DNA of 42,680 nt from Fundidesulfovibrio soli (GTDB lineage: Bacteria > Desulfobacterota > Desulfovibrionia > Desulfovibrionales > Desulfovibrionaceae). The notes under the pieces are model-generated. The model ran no database searches, was not told where the DNA came from, and was given only the letters and a program-made list of their open reading frames with translations. Position numbers and translations under genes: made by a program. Within the stretch, counting starts at the first letter, position 1, and each line of letters begins with the position of its first letter. This document shows, in pieces, positions 27,195 through 36,576 of the stretch. The stretch spans positions 1 to 42,680 of the forward strand of contig NZ_JAKZKW010000029.1 of assembly GCF_022808695.1 (NCBI RefSeq), read 5' to 3'.

Positions 27195-28057
27195 TGAAAG
27201 TCGCAGTGTTGGGCGGACGCACCGGACTCCTGGGCATGCCCCTGACCAGGGCCTTCGAGGCCGCCGGGTTCGAGACCAGGCCCATCGGCCGCGCCGACTT
27301 CGACATCTGCGACCCCAAGGCCACCGGGGCCTTCCTGGACGAATTCCAGCCCGACTGGCTGGTGAACGCCGTGGCCTACACGGCGGTGGACAAGGCCGAG
27401 GACGAACCCGTCGAGGCCGCGCGCCTGAACCGGGGCCTGCCCCAGATGCTCGGCAGGCTCTGCAGGGACCGCGACGTGGGCCTGTTCCACTACAGCACGG
27501 ACTTCGTGTTCGACGGCCGGAAGACCACCCCCTACACCGAGGAAGACCCCACCGGCCCCCTGTGCGTGTACGGGCAGAGCAAGCTCGACGGAGAGAAGGC
27601 CCTGGCCCAGGCCGCCCCGGAGAAGCTGATCGTGGCCCGCGTGGCCTGGCTCTTCGGGCCGGACAAGAAGAACTTCGTGCACACCATCCTCAACCTGGCC
27701 AAGCAGCGCGACGAGCTGAGCGTGGTGCACGACCAGATCGGCTCGCCCTCCTTCACCCCTGACCTGGCCGCCTATTCCGTGGCCCTGGTGCAGGCTGGGG
27801 CCACCGGGCTCTTCCACCTGGCCAACGCCGGGCGGGCCAGCTGGTGCGAGCTGGCCAGCGAGGCGGTGACCGCCGCCGGGCTGCGCTGCCAGGTGCGGGC
27901 CATCACCAGCGACCAGTGGCCCATGAAGGCCAAGCGCCCGGCCTACTCCGTGCTCTCCACGGCCAAGTTCAGCGGAGCCACCGGCGTCTCGCCGCGCCCC
28001 TGGCTGCAGGCCCTGCGCGAGTACGTTTTCTCAAGCCTTGAGGTGGGGCCGGAATAG
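27194..28057 (+). CDS. rfbD: dTDP-4-dehydrorhamnose reductase
   Basis: RfbD carries out the final NAD(P)H-dependent reduction to dTDP-rhamnose. The 287-residue protein has the N-terminal VLGGRTGLLGMPL, VNAVAYTAVDKAEDEP, the STDFVFDG segment, the catalytic YGQSKLDGEKAL (YxxxK) and a C-terminal RPAYSVLSTAKF, all typical of the family. Overlap with rfbB (TAATG) shows coupling. A terminator follows. Confidence 0.95.
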   Translation: MKVAVLGGRTGLLGMPLTRAFEAAGFETRPIGRADFDICDPKATGAFLDEFQPDWLVNAVAYTAVDKAEDEPVEAARLNRGLPQMLGRLCRDRDVGLFHYSTDFVFDGRKTTPYTEEDPTGPLCVYGQSKLDGEKALAQAAPEKLIVARVAWLFGPDKKNFVHTILNLAKQRDELSVVHDQIGSPSFTPDLAAYSVALVQAGATGLFHLANAGRASWCELASEAVTAAGLRCQVRAITSDQWPMKAKRPAYSVLSTAKFSGATGVSPRPWLQALREYVFSSLEVGPE

Positions 28058-28078
28058 CGCTGATCACGCGTTTGAACA

Positions 28079-28105
28079 CAAGGCGGCCTCAAGGCCGCCT
28101 TTTTA
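28079..28105 (+). terminator. Terminator of rfbB-rfbD
   Basis: The stem AAGGCGGCC / GGCCGCCTT with a short loop is followed by TTTTAG, about 25 bp after the rfbD stop. Confidence 0.88.
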
Positions 28106-28245
28106 GTTGCCGCGTCGACAATGCTGAGATGTAAGGATCAACTGGTCCCCGGAGCGGGGGCGACCCCGCCCCGGGCCGGTGGACGGCTACGGAGCGGGCA
28201 TTTCCTCACCCCGGCGCCACAATCCCGGACCGCCAGGAGGACTGC

Positions 28246-29019
28246 ATGGAATACCTCGTCATCTGCCTCACGGCCCTGGCCGCGTCCGGCCTGACCCTCT
28301 TCTCGGGTTTCGGGCTGGGCACCGTGCTGGCGCCCGTCATGGCGCTCTTCTTCCCCGTGGAGACGGCCGTGGCGGCCACGGCTGTGGTGCACTTCGCCAA
28401 CAATCTCTTCAAGCTGGCGCTGTTCGGCAGGCGGGCCGACCTGAGCGTGGTGCTGCGCTTCGGCATCCCGGCCATGCTGGCCAGCCTCGCCGGGGCCTGG
28501 GCGCTGGTCAGGGTGTCCGGCCTGCCGCCCCTGTACCGCTACACCCTTTACGGTAACGCCCTGGAGGTGGCCCCGGTGAAACTGCTGGTGGGGGTGCTCA
28601 TCCTGTTCTTCGCCGTACGCGAGCTGCGCGGCGGCAAGGGCGCGCGGCCCCACCCGGCGTCCTGGCTGCCCCTGGGAGGGATCGTGAGCGGCTTCTTCGG
28701 CGGGCTCAGCGGCAACCAGGGGGCCTTCCGCAGCGCCTTCCTGCTGGGAGCTGGGCTCGGCAAGGAGGCTTTCGTGGCCACGGGCGTGGTGCTGGCCTGC
28801 CTGGTGGACGCCGCCAGACTCACGGTCTACGCGGGCCTGACCGGCCCGGGGGTGCTCCGGGGCAACCCGGGCCTGATCGCGGCGGCCACGCTGTCGGCGT
28901 TCCTGGGAGCCTTCATCGGCGCGCGCGTACTGGGCAAGGTCACCATCACGGCCGTGCGCAGGCTGGTGGGGGGGATGCTCGTCACCCTGGCCGCGGCCCT
29001 GTGCCTGGGGCTGGTCTGA
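28246..29019 (+). CDS. TSUP-family membrane permease (TauE/SafE)
   Basis: The 257-residue protein is almost entirely hydrophobic with about eight helices. It has the two internally related halves of the TSUP family: SGFGLGTVLAPVMALFFPVE in the first and GGIVSGFFGGLSGNQGAFRS in the second. Members export or import small organosulfur or organic anions such as sulfite, sulfoacetate or taurine; the substrate is not predictable here. CAGGAGG precedes the ATG. It is convergent with the phytase-like gene, with only 9 bp between stops and no visible terminator. Confidence 0.88.
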   Translation: MEYLVICLTALAASGLTLFSGFGLGTVLAPVMALFFPVETAVAATAVVHFANNLFKLALFGRRADLSVVLRFGIPAMLASLAGAWALVRVSGLPPLYRYTLYGNALEVAPVKLLVGVLILFFAVRELRGGKGARPHPASWLPLGGIVSGFFGGLSGNQGAFRSAFLLGAGLGKEAFVATGVVLACLVDAARLTVYAGLTGPGVLRGNPGLIAAATLSAFLGAFIGARVLGKVTITAVRRLVGGMLVTLAAALCLGLV

Positions 29020-29028
29020 CCGCCCCCG

Positions 29029-30414
29029 CTAGTAATCCACCACCTTCTTCGGCAGCGTGACCAGCCAGAGCCTCGGCACCTCCCTGGTTGGGCGGATGCC
29101 GAAGACGGCCTTGCTGGGCTGGTCGCCGTAGACAAGGCCCTTTCCGTCCGCCAGCATGTAGGAGGCGGGGTTGAGCCCCGGGGTGCCGTCCTTGTTGGTG
29201 GCGTAGCCCGAAATCTGCCCCTCCAGCCCGAAGCCGTGCCCGCTCATGAAGGCCAGGGTGCGCCCGTCGGAGAGCAGGGTCATGCTCTCCACGAAGGGTT
29301 CGCTGAAGCCGGAGGCCTGCAGGTCCAGCACGAGGGTCTTCTTCACCAGGCGGGTTCCCGCGGCCTTCCACTGGGCGGGCTCCACCAGGATCTCGGTGGG
29401 CTTGCCCTCCTCGTTGAACACCCGGCTGATGTTGTGCCCCTGGGAGAGGTCCGCCGCGAAGACGAGGCTGCGGGGCTTGCCCTCCTTGTCGATGCCCTGC
29501 TCCAGCACGAGCACCTTCTTGTCGGCGTAGGCCACCGGGTCGCCGGTGACCACCCGGGCGCGGTCCGGGAAGGTCTCGGTGTCTATGGGGTAGGCCAGCT
29601 GGCGCACGCGCTCGGAGTCGGGGTCGTACTCGATGATGCGGCTGAACACCGCAGGCACGTCGTTAACGAACAGCACGCCGCGCATCATGGTGTGCACCTT
29701 GCCCACCGGGCTCAGGCTCACGCCGGAGAATCCCCAGCCGGGGCGGTGCGTGGCCAGCAGGTCCTCGAGGTCGCCCCCGGCGGCGAGGACCTCCAGCACG
29801 CGCCCGTCGCGCGGGGAGACGCGCAGCAGCGCGGGCCGGTAGCTGTCAGCGATCCAGTACACGCCGCGCTTGACGTCGAAGGCCACGCCCTGGGGGTCGA
29901 ATCCTGTCGCCGCGAAGGGCAGCCTGCCGAGCCCCAGGTCCAGCGGGACGACCACGGGCGCGCCGGTGACCGTGGGCGCCGGGGGCAGCCCGCTGACGGG
30001 TTTGCCGCCTTCGTCGCAAAGAGGGATCGCGCCCACCAGCTCGGCCTTGTTACCGGAGAGCTTCAGGGTCAGGATGGAGGGAGTGTAGCCGGGGAGCACG
30101 AACAGGCCCGACCCGGTCCAGGCGCCGCCCTGCTGCACGGTGGGGCCGGGCAGAACCGGGCCGCGCCCGGTGAGGGTGTGCAGCACCATGGAGCCGTCGG
30201 ACTGTGCGATGGCGCAGTTGAGTCCGAAGCCCATCCCCGGCACGAAGCCCTGCGGAAAGAGCTGCTTCAACCCCGCCGGAACCGGGATGTGCATGTTCTG
30301 CGGGATGACCACCTCCGCCGAGCGGATGGCGGCAGTCTGCGCGCGGACCGGAACGACAAAGGCCGGGAGCGCCCAGACGGCGAGAAGCAGCGTTGCGAGC
30401 AGACGCGCGGGCAT
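29029..30414 (-). CDS. Secreted phytase-like / esterase-like beta-propeller protein
   Basis: The 461-residue precursor has a signal peptide (ARLLATLLLAVWALPAFV to RAQ). The mature part matches the 'esterase-like activity of phytase' domain, with GFDPQGVAFDVKRGVYWIAD, SYRPALLRVSPRDGRVLEV and later FVESMTLLSDGRTLAFMSG. These read as blades of a beta-propeller with acidic metal-binding loops. Family members are periplasmic or extracellular and poorly characterised. GGAGG precedes the ATG. It starts 19 bp after the response-regulator stop, so it is the third gene of the haem-sensor two-component operon. Confidence 0.8.
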   Translation of the reverse strand: MPARLLATLLLAVWALPAFVVPVRAQTAAIRSAEVVIPQNMHIPVPAGLKQLFPQGFVPGMGFGLNCAIAQSDGSMVLHTLTGRGPVLPGPTVQQGGAWTGSGLFVLPGYTPSILTLKLSGNKAELVGAIPLCDEGGKPVSGLPPAPTVTGAPVVVPLDLGLGRLPFAATGFDPQGVAFDVKRGVYWIADSYRPALLRVSPRDGRVLEVLAAGGDLEDLLATHRPGWGFSGVSLSPVGKVHTMMRGVLFVNDVPAVFSRIIEYDPDSERVRQLAYPIDTETFPDRARVVTGDPVAYADKKVLVLEQGIDKEGKPRSLVFAADLSQGHNISRVFNEEGKPTEILVEPAQWKAAGTRLVKKTLVLDLQASGFSEPFVESMTLLSDGRTLAFMSGHGFGLEGQISGYATNKDGTPGLNPASYMLADGKGLVYGDQPSKAVFGIRPTREVPRLWLVTLPKKVVDY

Positions 30415-30433
30415 GCAAGGCCTCCTGAAGCCG

Positions 30434-31817
<1,384 letters not shown>

Positions 31818-31831
<14 letters not shown>

Positions 31832-34265
31832 GTCCCGCCCCCTCTTTCGCGCCCGCCAGTGGCAGGCGCACGATGAACTCCGCCCCGCCTTCGCTGCGCG
31901 CCATCACGCTGCCGCCCATGTCCTTGACCAGGCCGTAGACCACGGCCAGGCCCAGGCCGGTGCCCTTGCCCACCTCCTTCGTGGTGAAGAAGGGGTCGAA
32001 AATGCGGCCCAGATCTTCCTGGGCGATGCCCGGCCCGTTGTCCGACACCGAGAGCACCCCCTGCCCATCCTCGACGAAGGCCCTCACGGCGATGGCCCCG
32101 CCGCCGGGCACGGCGTCCAGGGCGTTGATGAGCAGGTTGGAGAGCACCTGCTCCAGGGCGGAGGCGTCCGCCAGCACCGGCGGCAGGCCCTCGGGGGCGT
32201 CCACCTCCAGGCTGACGCCCGAGGCCGCCGCGTGGGCCTGGAACACGCCGGCGGTCTGCCTGGCCGCGCCGCCCAGGTCGCACGGGGCTGGGGCCGCCCG
32301 CTTGGGGCGCACGAAGTTGAGCAGGTCGCGCAGGACCTTCTGGGCCGTGCGGGTGTGCTTGAGGATGACCTCCACGTCCTCGCGCCCGGCCTGTCCCTCG
32401 CTCATGGAGGAGCGCAGCAGCTCGCCGTAGAAGAGGATCACCCCCAGGGGGTTGTTGATCTCGTGGGCCAGCCCGGCCGCCAGGCGGCCCACCGCCAGCA
32501 GCTTCTCGTTCTGCTGGGCCAGCTCCCGCATGCGCCGCTCGTCGGTGATCTCGCGGGCGTAGGCCACCAGCCGCACGCCCTGGCCCCTGAAGTCGGGCAG
32601 GGGGTAGAGCGAGGCCATGAACGTGCGGTCGCCGGGCAGGCGCACCTCGCGCACCACTGGGATATCCGGCACTTCGGGGGAGCCGCCATCCCCCAGGCGG
32701 GCCGCCTCGACCCCCAGCGCCCCGAGCAGCCTCGGCCTGCCGTCGCCGTCCTCCGGCCCGGCCAAGGCCTGGGCCGAGCGGTTGGCCAGCAGCACCCGGC
32801 CCTGCCCGTCCAGCAGGGCCACAGGGTCGGAGATGCCCTCGAACACGGCCTGGAGCATGTCGTTCTGGCGCAGGAGGTTGTCCAGCGCATCCATGTTCTC
32901 GAGCACCACGCCCAACTGCTGCCCCACCGCCAGGAGCACCTCCTGCGGCAGGTTGTCGGGTTGGCCGCCCGGCGCCCAGCAGATGGTCAGCACACCGAGC
33001 GTGGTGTCCGGGGTCTGCACGGGTATGTTGGCGCAGCCGCGCTGAAAGTCCGCCACGCCGCTTCCGGCCAGGCTCTGCCAGTGGTAGGGCACCGGCCCGG
33101 TGTCGCCCGGGTCCGGCCAGGAGCGCGTGCCCCCGGTGACGCCCGAGGCCATGGTGCAGCAGTAGACCACCCGCTGGGCGTTGAACCTCCTGGCGATGAG
33201 CTCCAGGCAGGCGTCCAGCAGCTCCACCCTGTCCTGGCTGCGGTTGAACCCGCTGAGCAGGTTCACGAACAGTCCCACGTCCGCCCTGCGGGCCTCTGCC
33301 TCCCGGGAGAGGTCCTGCGTGCGCACGGCCACCATGGACTCCAGGTTGGAGGCGTAGGACTTGAGCTGCGCCCTGGCCTGGCTCAGGCTGTCCGCGAAGT
33401 GCTCCAGGGAGCCGAGCATCCCCTCGATCTCGTCGGAGCGTTGCAGCACGGAGCGCGGCGCGTCCACCGGGGCGGCGTCCGGGAAGTGGCGCGCCATGAC
33501 CACCTGGGCCCGGCGCAGGTTGTGCACCACCAGGCGGTTGAAGAAGAAGTAGATGGTGCCGAAGAGGATCAGCGCGCCCACGCTGAACATGAGCACAAAG
33601 CCCAGGGTGGCGCCCCGGATGCGCAGCTCGCTTCCGCGCATGGGCAGGCGCACCACGTGCGCCCCGGCCAGCTCGCCCTCCTTGCGGCCGAAGCCCCTGT
33701 CAGAGCCGAAGGCGGCCACCAGGTCGCGCGGGGCGTCGGCCGGGTCGCCGTGGCAGCGCAGGCAGAAGCCCTGGTAGCGCACGGGCTGGGCCATGATGAA
33801 GGTCTCCTGCCCGTTCTCGTCGGTGAGTGCCTCGGCCCACTCCAGGTATTCATCCCGCTGGAAGCGCTGGATGAAGTCGCGCTCCAGGCCGGCGGCCTCC
33901 AGGTCCGGGCTGCGGGCCCCGATGGCCACGCGCCGGAAGCGGTAGGAGTCGGCGTCCTTGCCCTGGGCCTGCCCCCCGCCGCCCATGGCGGCCCGCGCCA
34001 GCGCCGTGCAGGACATGGCCTCCAGGAGGCCCTCGTTCTCCAAGAGCGGCCCCGTCATCACCGGGCGCAGGTTGTTCTGCACGTACACATGCAGCGACTC
34101 CACACCCCGCAGGATCACCTGGGCCTTGCCCCGCGTCTCCTGCTCCAGGGTCTCGCGCAGGTACTGCTGGAGCAGGTAGACGAAGAAGACCCCCACCACG
34201 GCCATGATGGCGGCCAGGCCAATGATGAACTTGGTCTGCAGGTTGCGAGGCTTGAAGAGGCTCAT
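31818..34265 (-). CDS. Haem-binding sensor histidine kinase
   Basis: The 815-residue kinase has a helix at about 14-32, a periplasmic domain of about 190 residues, and a second helix at about 222-243. The periplasmic domain ends with a c-type haem motif C168-L-R-C171-H172 (GFCLRCHGDPADAP), the layout of Tll0287-like (DUF3365) haem sensors. In the cytoplasm follow a HAMP-like linker, a GAF domain (about 340-460), a PAS domain (about 470-580), a dimerisation domain with phospho-acceptor H601 in AAGLAHEINNPLG, and an ATPase domain with SDNGPGIA and KGTGLGLAVV. It probably senses redox state or a gas. ATG 34265 follows GGGGGGAG; a longer frame is rejected. Confidence 0.93.
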
Positions 34266-34311
34266 GAGCGCGCTCCCCCCGCGCCGGGAGGCCGGGGCGG
34301 GCTTGACTGGC

Positions 34312-34327
34312 GGCCCCTCAAGGGGCC
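34312..34327. promoter_or_regulatory. Palindrome between divergent kinase and phosphatase genes
   Basis: GGCCCCTCAAGGGGCC has 7-bp perfect arms around a CA centre, in the 91-bp gap between the two starts. It may be an operator for both genes or a short RNA hairpin. Confidence 0.3.
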
Positions 34328-34356
34328 AGATGGAACCATCCAGTGGAGGAGACGCC

Positions 34357-34890
34357 GTGACGAGCACCTGCCTCGAGGACGGATACGAAATTTTCTGGGT
34401 CACACAGGCCCTGGCCGTGGGCGCCATGCCTTGCAAGCCCGAACACGTGGAGCTGCTCAAGGCCCAGGGCCTCTGCTGCGTGCTCAACCTCTGCGCCGAG
34501 TTCTGCGACCTGGCGGACTACGAGCGCGACTACGGCTTCCTCGTGCGTTACCTGCCCATAGACGACATGGGCGTGCCCGAACCCGGCCCGCTCGCCTCCG
34601 CCCTGGACTGGGTGGACGCATCCATCGCGGGCGGAGACAAGGTGCTCATCCATTGCCGCTTCGGCATGGGGCGCACCGGGCTGGTGCTGGCCTGCTGGCT
34701 GGCCCGCCACGGCCTGTGCCTGGAGTCCCCCCCCGAGGAACTGGCCCAAGCGGGCCTTGTGGGCTGCGCCCCGCGCGCCCGGCCCGCCTCGGCGCAGCAG
34801 CGCCGCTTCGTGGATCGGTGGCTTGCCCTGCAAGGGGTGCAACGCCCCGGCCTCTGGCGGACCATCCGCCGGAAGCTCTTCGGTTCATGA
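34357..34890 (+). CDS. Dual-specificity / tyrosine phosphatase family protein
   Basis: The 177-residue protein has the cysteine phosphatase loop HCRFGMGRTGLVLACWLARH (HCx5R with the following Thr-Gly) and, about 40 residues before it, a general-acid region YLPIDDMGVPEPG. It also has the WVTQALAVGAMPCKPEHVEL start common to the dual-specificity type. It would remove phosphate from proteins or from a lipid or sugar. I use GTG 34357 because GGAGGAG lies 6 bases upstream; longer frames run into the kinase gene on the other strand. It is divergent from the haem-sensor operon. Confidence 0.85.
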   Translation: MTSTCLEDGYEIFWVTQALAVGAMPCKPEHVELLKAQGLCCVLNLCAEFCDLADYERDYGFLVRYLPIDDMGVPEPGPLASALDWVDASIAGGDKVLIHCRFGMGRTGLVLACWLARHGLCLESPPEELAQAGLVGCAPRARPASAQQRRFVDRWLALQGVQRPGLWRTIRRKLFGS

Positions 34891-35040
34891 GTGGGCGCGT
34901 TCCTGCGTTCCCAGTGCTGCGTTCTTCAGGATGCACCCTGTAAACTCCGGTTAGCAAAATGCCGGGGCCCTGTCCAGCCCCCTATCGACTATATCCATTC
35001 AAAACAGCTTGTTACAAATATTTGCCATCGACACTGCAAG

Positions 35041-35057
35041 TTGGCACCGGGATTGCT
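35041..35057 (+). promoter_or_regulatory. Near-consensus sigma-54 promoter
   Basis: TTGGCACCGGGATTGCT matches the -24/-12 consensus: TGGCAC, five bases, TTGCT, with GG (35043-35044) and GC (35055-35056) exactly 10 bases apart. Transcription would begin near 35068. No protein gene begins close downstream, since the next start is at 35279. Confidence 0.78.
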
Positions 35058-35067
35058 AATAAAGACG

Positions 35068-35205
35068 CGGGTTGGTTGTAGTGAGGCGATGCCGCGAGAA
35101 GAGAGCGCTCGCGAGCGTCAGCTCACCGAGTCGAGAGGCATGGGCTGAGCCCGGTCTCTTCCTCAGGGAGGGCCGCGGGGATGACGATTCCCGCGGCCCT
35201 TGCAT
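35068..35205 (+). ncRNA. Candidate sigma-54-dependent small RNA
   Basis: From the predicted start to about 35205 the sequence folds well. GAAGAGA (35098-35104) pairs with TCTCTTC (35155-35161), enclosing a CGCTCGCGAGCG palindrome (35106-35117) and a GGGC-TGA-GCCC hairpin (35142-35152). A perfect 11-bp stem AGGGCCGCGGG / CCCGCGGCCCT (35169-35200) follows, with TTGCATTG after it. The last hairpin could be a terminator but its T-tract is poor. A 19-residue frame (35089-35148, MPREESARERQLTESRGMG) lies inside; its only GAGG is just 2 bases from the ATG, too close to be a good binding site. A long leader of the GAF gene is the main alternative. Confidence 0.45.
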
Positions 35206-35242
35206 TGTGAAATCATTCCTTTGCGATTCCCGCATTTTCCTC

Positions 35243-35270
35243 TTGCCTTTCGTGCTTCCTTGACTAACTT
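35243..35270 (+). promoter_or_regulatory. Possible promoter giving a near-leaderless mRNA
   Basis: TTGCCT (35243-35248) and TAACTT (35265-35270) are 16 bases apart. The -10 ends 8 bases before the ATG at 35279, so transcription would start at or beside the start codon. This would explain why the gene lacks a ribosome-binding site. Confidence 0.3.
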
Positions 35271-35278
35271 CTGCCTAC

Positions 35279-36505
35279 ATGGCCCCACTAGCTCACGACA
35301 TCAGACAAGCCTGCCGTTTCGAGAACCGCCTGGACATGCGCTGCGAGATCACCCGCATGCTCGAACAGGCTCCTTCCGCCGTACGCACCGCAGTCCTGCA
35401 CCTGCTGGTCTCCATCAGGACCAGCCTCGACATCCTTGTGAAGCGCCCCGACTTCCTCGGCCTGGACACCCCGGTGAGGGACTGGGGGGAGCTGCTCACC
35501 TGCCTCACCGAGCTCCGGCTCGACCTGGACCGCGTGAAGTCCTCCCGCCTGGCCCGGCTGCGCCACTGCCACCCGCACTTCGTGGAGCTTGAGCACCGCT
35601 TCGAGCTGCTCAAGCGCGCCTACGAGCGCAGCACGCTGACCATCGAGATCATTTACGAGCTGATCGCCGCCGGGCAGGAGTTCACCACGGCGGAAGAGGT
35701 TCTGGAGCAATCCGGCGAGATCCTGCTGCGCGAGCTGGGCGCGGACCTGTTCGTCTGCCGCCTGCGCGACGAGGAGGGCAACTGGATCAACGTGGCCGCG
35801 TCCGACTCCTCCAACCGCCAAACCCCCATCTTCGTCTGGGCCATGGAGGACTCGCTGCCCAACCACCCCGTGATGCGCGCCGTGCACGAGCGCGGGGTGT
35901 TCCACGTGCTCTCGAACGACCTGCGCGGCTTGGAGCGCGGCGGCGAATCCGTGGACTGCATGGCCTACCAGGAGGGCTACCGCTCCCGCTTGGCCTTCAT
36001 CCTGCGCTCTGACTGCTACGCCTTCGGCGCCATCAACCTCTACTCGCACCAGACCGGATTCTTCGACCGCTACGACTCCCAGTTTCTGGCCGACGCCTCC
36101 AAGATCATCTCGCTCACCGTGGGACGCCAGCTCGAGGTCGGCAAGGACGCCCTGGCCAAGGCCGCGGGCGGCATGGCCCACGTGGGCAACAACGTGCTGG
36201 GCATCATGATGAACTACAACGCCCTGGTCATGGAGGAGCTGGAGTTCCTGGCCGGGGACGTGCGCGCCGCCCTGGCGCGCCCGCTGCCCAAGGAGGCCGA
36301 GGGGCTGGCCGCAGAGGTGGGAGAGCTGCATGAACTGCTCAAGGAGCTGGACCTGGAGCGCAAGGTCAACTCCCTCAGGGGCGTGGAGGAGGCCATCCTG
36401 CGCCTCAAGGCCGCCATCGAGAACCTGCTTTCCCAGGTGAACAAGCCGGTGATGATGCCCTACGTGCGGGGGCAGGAAGTGCTTGACCTGGAGCACACGG
36501 GGTAG
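35279..36505 (+). CDS. GAF-domain protein with kinase-like phospho-acceptor helix but no ATPase
   Basis: The 408-residue cytoplasmic protein begins with a helical region (1-130). A GAF-type domain follows (about 140-285, EVLEQSGEILLRELGADLFV through YAFGAINLYSHQTGFF). Next comes a helix resembling a histidine-kinase dimerisation domain, AKAAGGMAHVGNNVLGIMMN (near 300), in which H and NN match the usual AHDFNN box. No N, G1 or G2 ATPase motifs follow; the rest (about 320-400) is coiled helix. It may be a phosphotransfer or decoy partner for a separate kinase, or a dead kinase relative. The start ATG 35279 has no visible binding site. Confidence 0.75.
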   Translation: MAPLAHDIRQACRFENRLDMRCEITRMLEQAPSAVRTAVLHLLVSIRTSLDILVKRPDFLGLDTPVRDWGELLTCLTELRLDLDRVKSSRLARLRHCHPHFVELEHRFELLKRAYERSTLTIEIIYELIAAGQEFTTAEEVLEQSGEILLRELGADLFVCRLRDEEGNWINVAASDSSNRQTPIFVWAMEDSLPNHPVMRAVHERGVFHVLSNDLRGLERGGESVDCMAYQEGYRSRLAFILRSDCYAFGAINLYSHQTGFFDRYDSQFLADASKIISLTVGRQLEVGKDALAKAAGGMAHVGNNVLGIMMNYNALVMEELEFLAGDVRAALARPLPKEAEGLAAEVGELHELLKELDLERKVNSLRGVEEAILRLKAAIENLLSQVNKPVMMPYVRGQEVLDLEHTG

Positions 36506-36516
36506 ACCCGCCTCCC

Positions 36517-36545
36517 TTGACAGCCCCTCCCCCCGTTGTTAGCTC
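36517..36545 (+). promoter_or_regulatory. Promoter of hrcA
   Basis: A perfect TTGACA (36517-36522) is followed 17 bases later by TAGCTC (36540-36545). The CIRCE operator starts immediately after, so bound HrcA would block transcription. The -10 match is weak. Confidence 0.5.
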
Positions 36546-36547
36546 TC

Positions 36548-36572
36548 TGGCACTCTCAAGACCGGAGTGCCA
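36548..36572. promoter_or_regulatory. CIRCE operator (HrcA binding site)
   Basis: Arms TGGCACTC and GAGTGCCA are perfect inverted repeats separated by 9 bases, as in the CIRCE consensus (TTAGCACTC-N9-GAGTGCTAA). The right arm includes the GGAG ribosome-binding site of hrcA, whose ATG is 4 bases further on. HrcA therefore controls its own operon. Confidence 0.93.
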
Positions 36573-36576
36573 ACCC

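Larger units (their letters stand above)
34891..35278. other. Protein-gene-free gap holding a sigma-54 promoter and RNA candidate
   Basis: About 390 bases separate the phosphatase gene and the GAF-domain gene. The left part (34891-35040) shows nothing recognisable and is locally AT-rich near 34995-35040. The rest holds a sigma-54 promoter, a structured transcript candidate and a weak promoter close to the next gene, listed separately. Confidence 0.65.

Noticed and set aside
35089-35148. A 19-residue frame MPREESARERQLTESRGMG after the sigma-54 promoter
   Set aside because: GAGG is only two bases from the ATG, the frame overlaps predicted RNA stems, and no family is recognisable. It is kept as a note on the RNA candidate, not as a gene.
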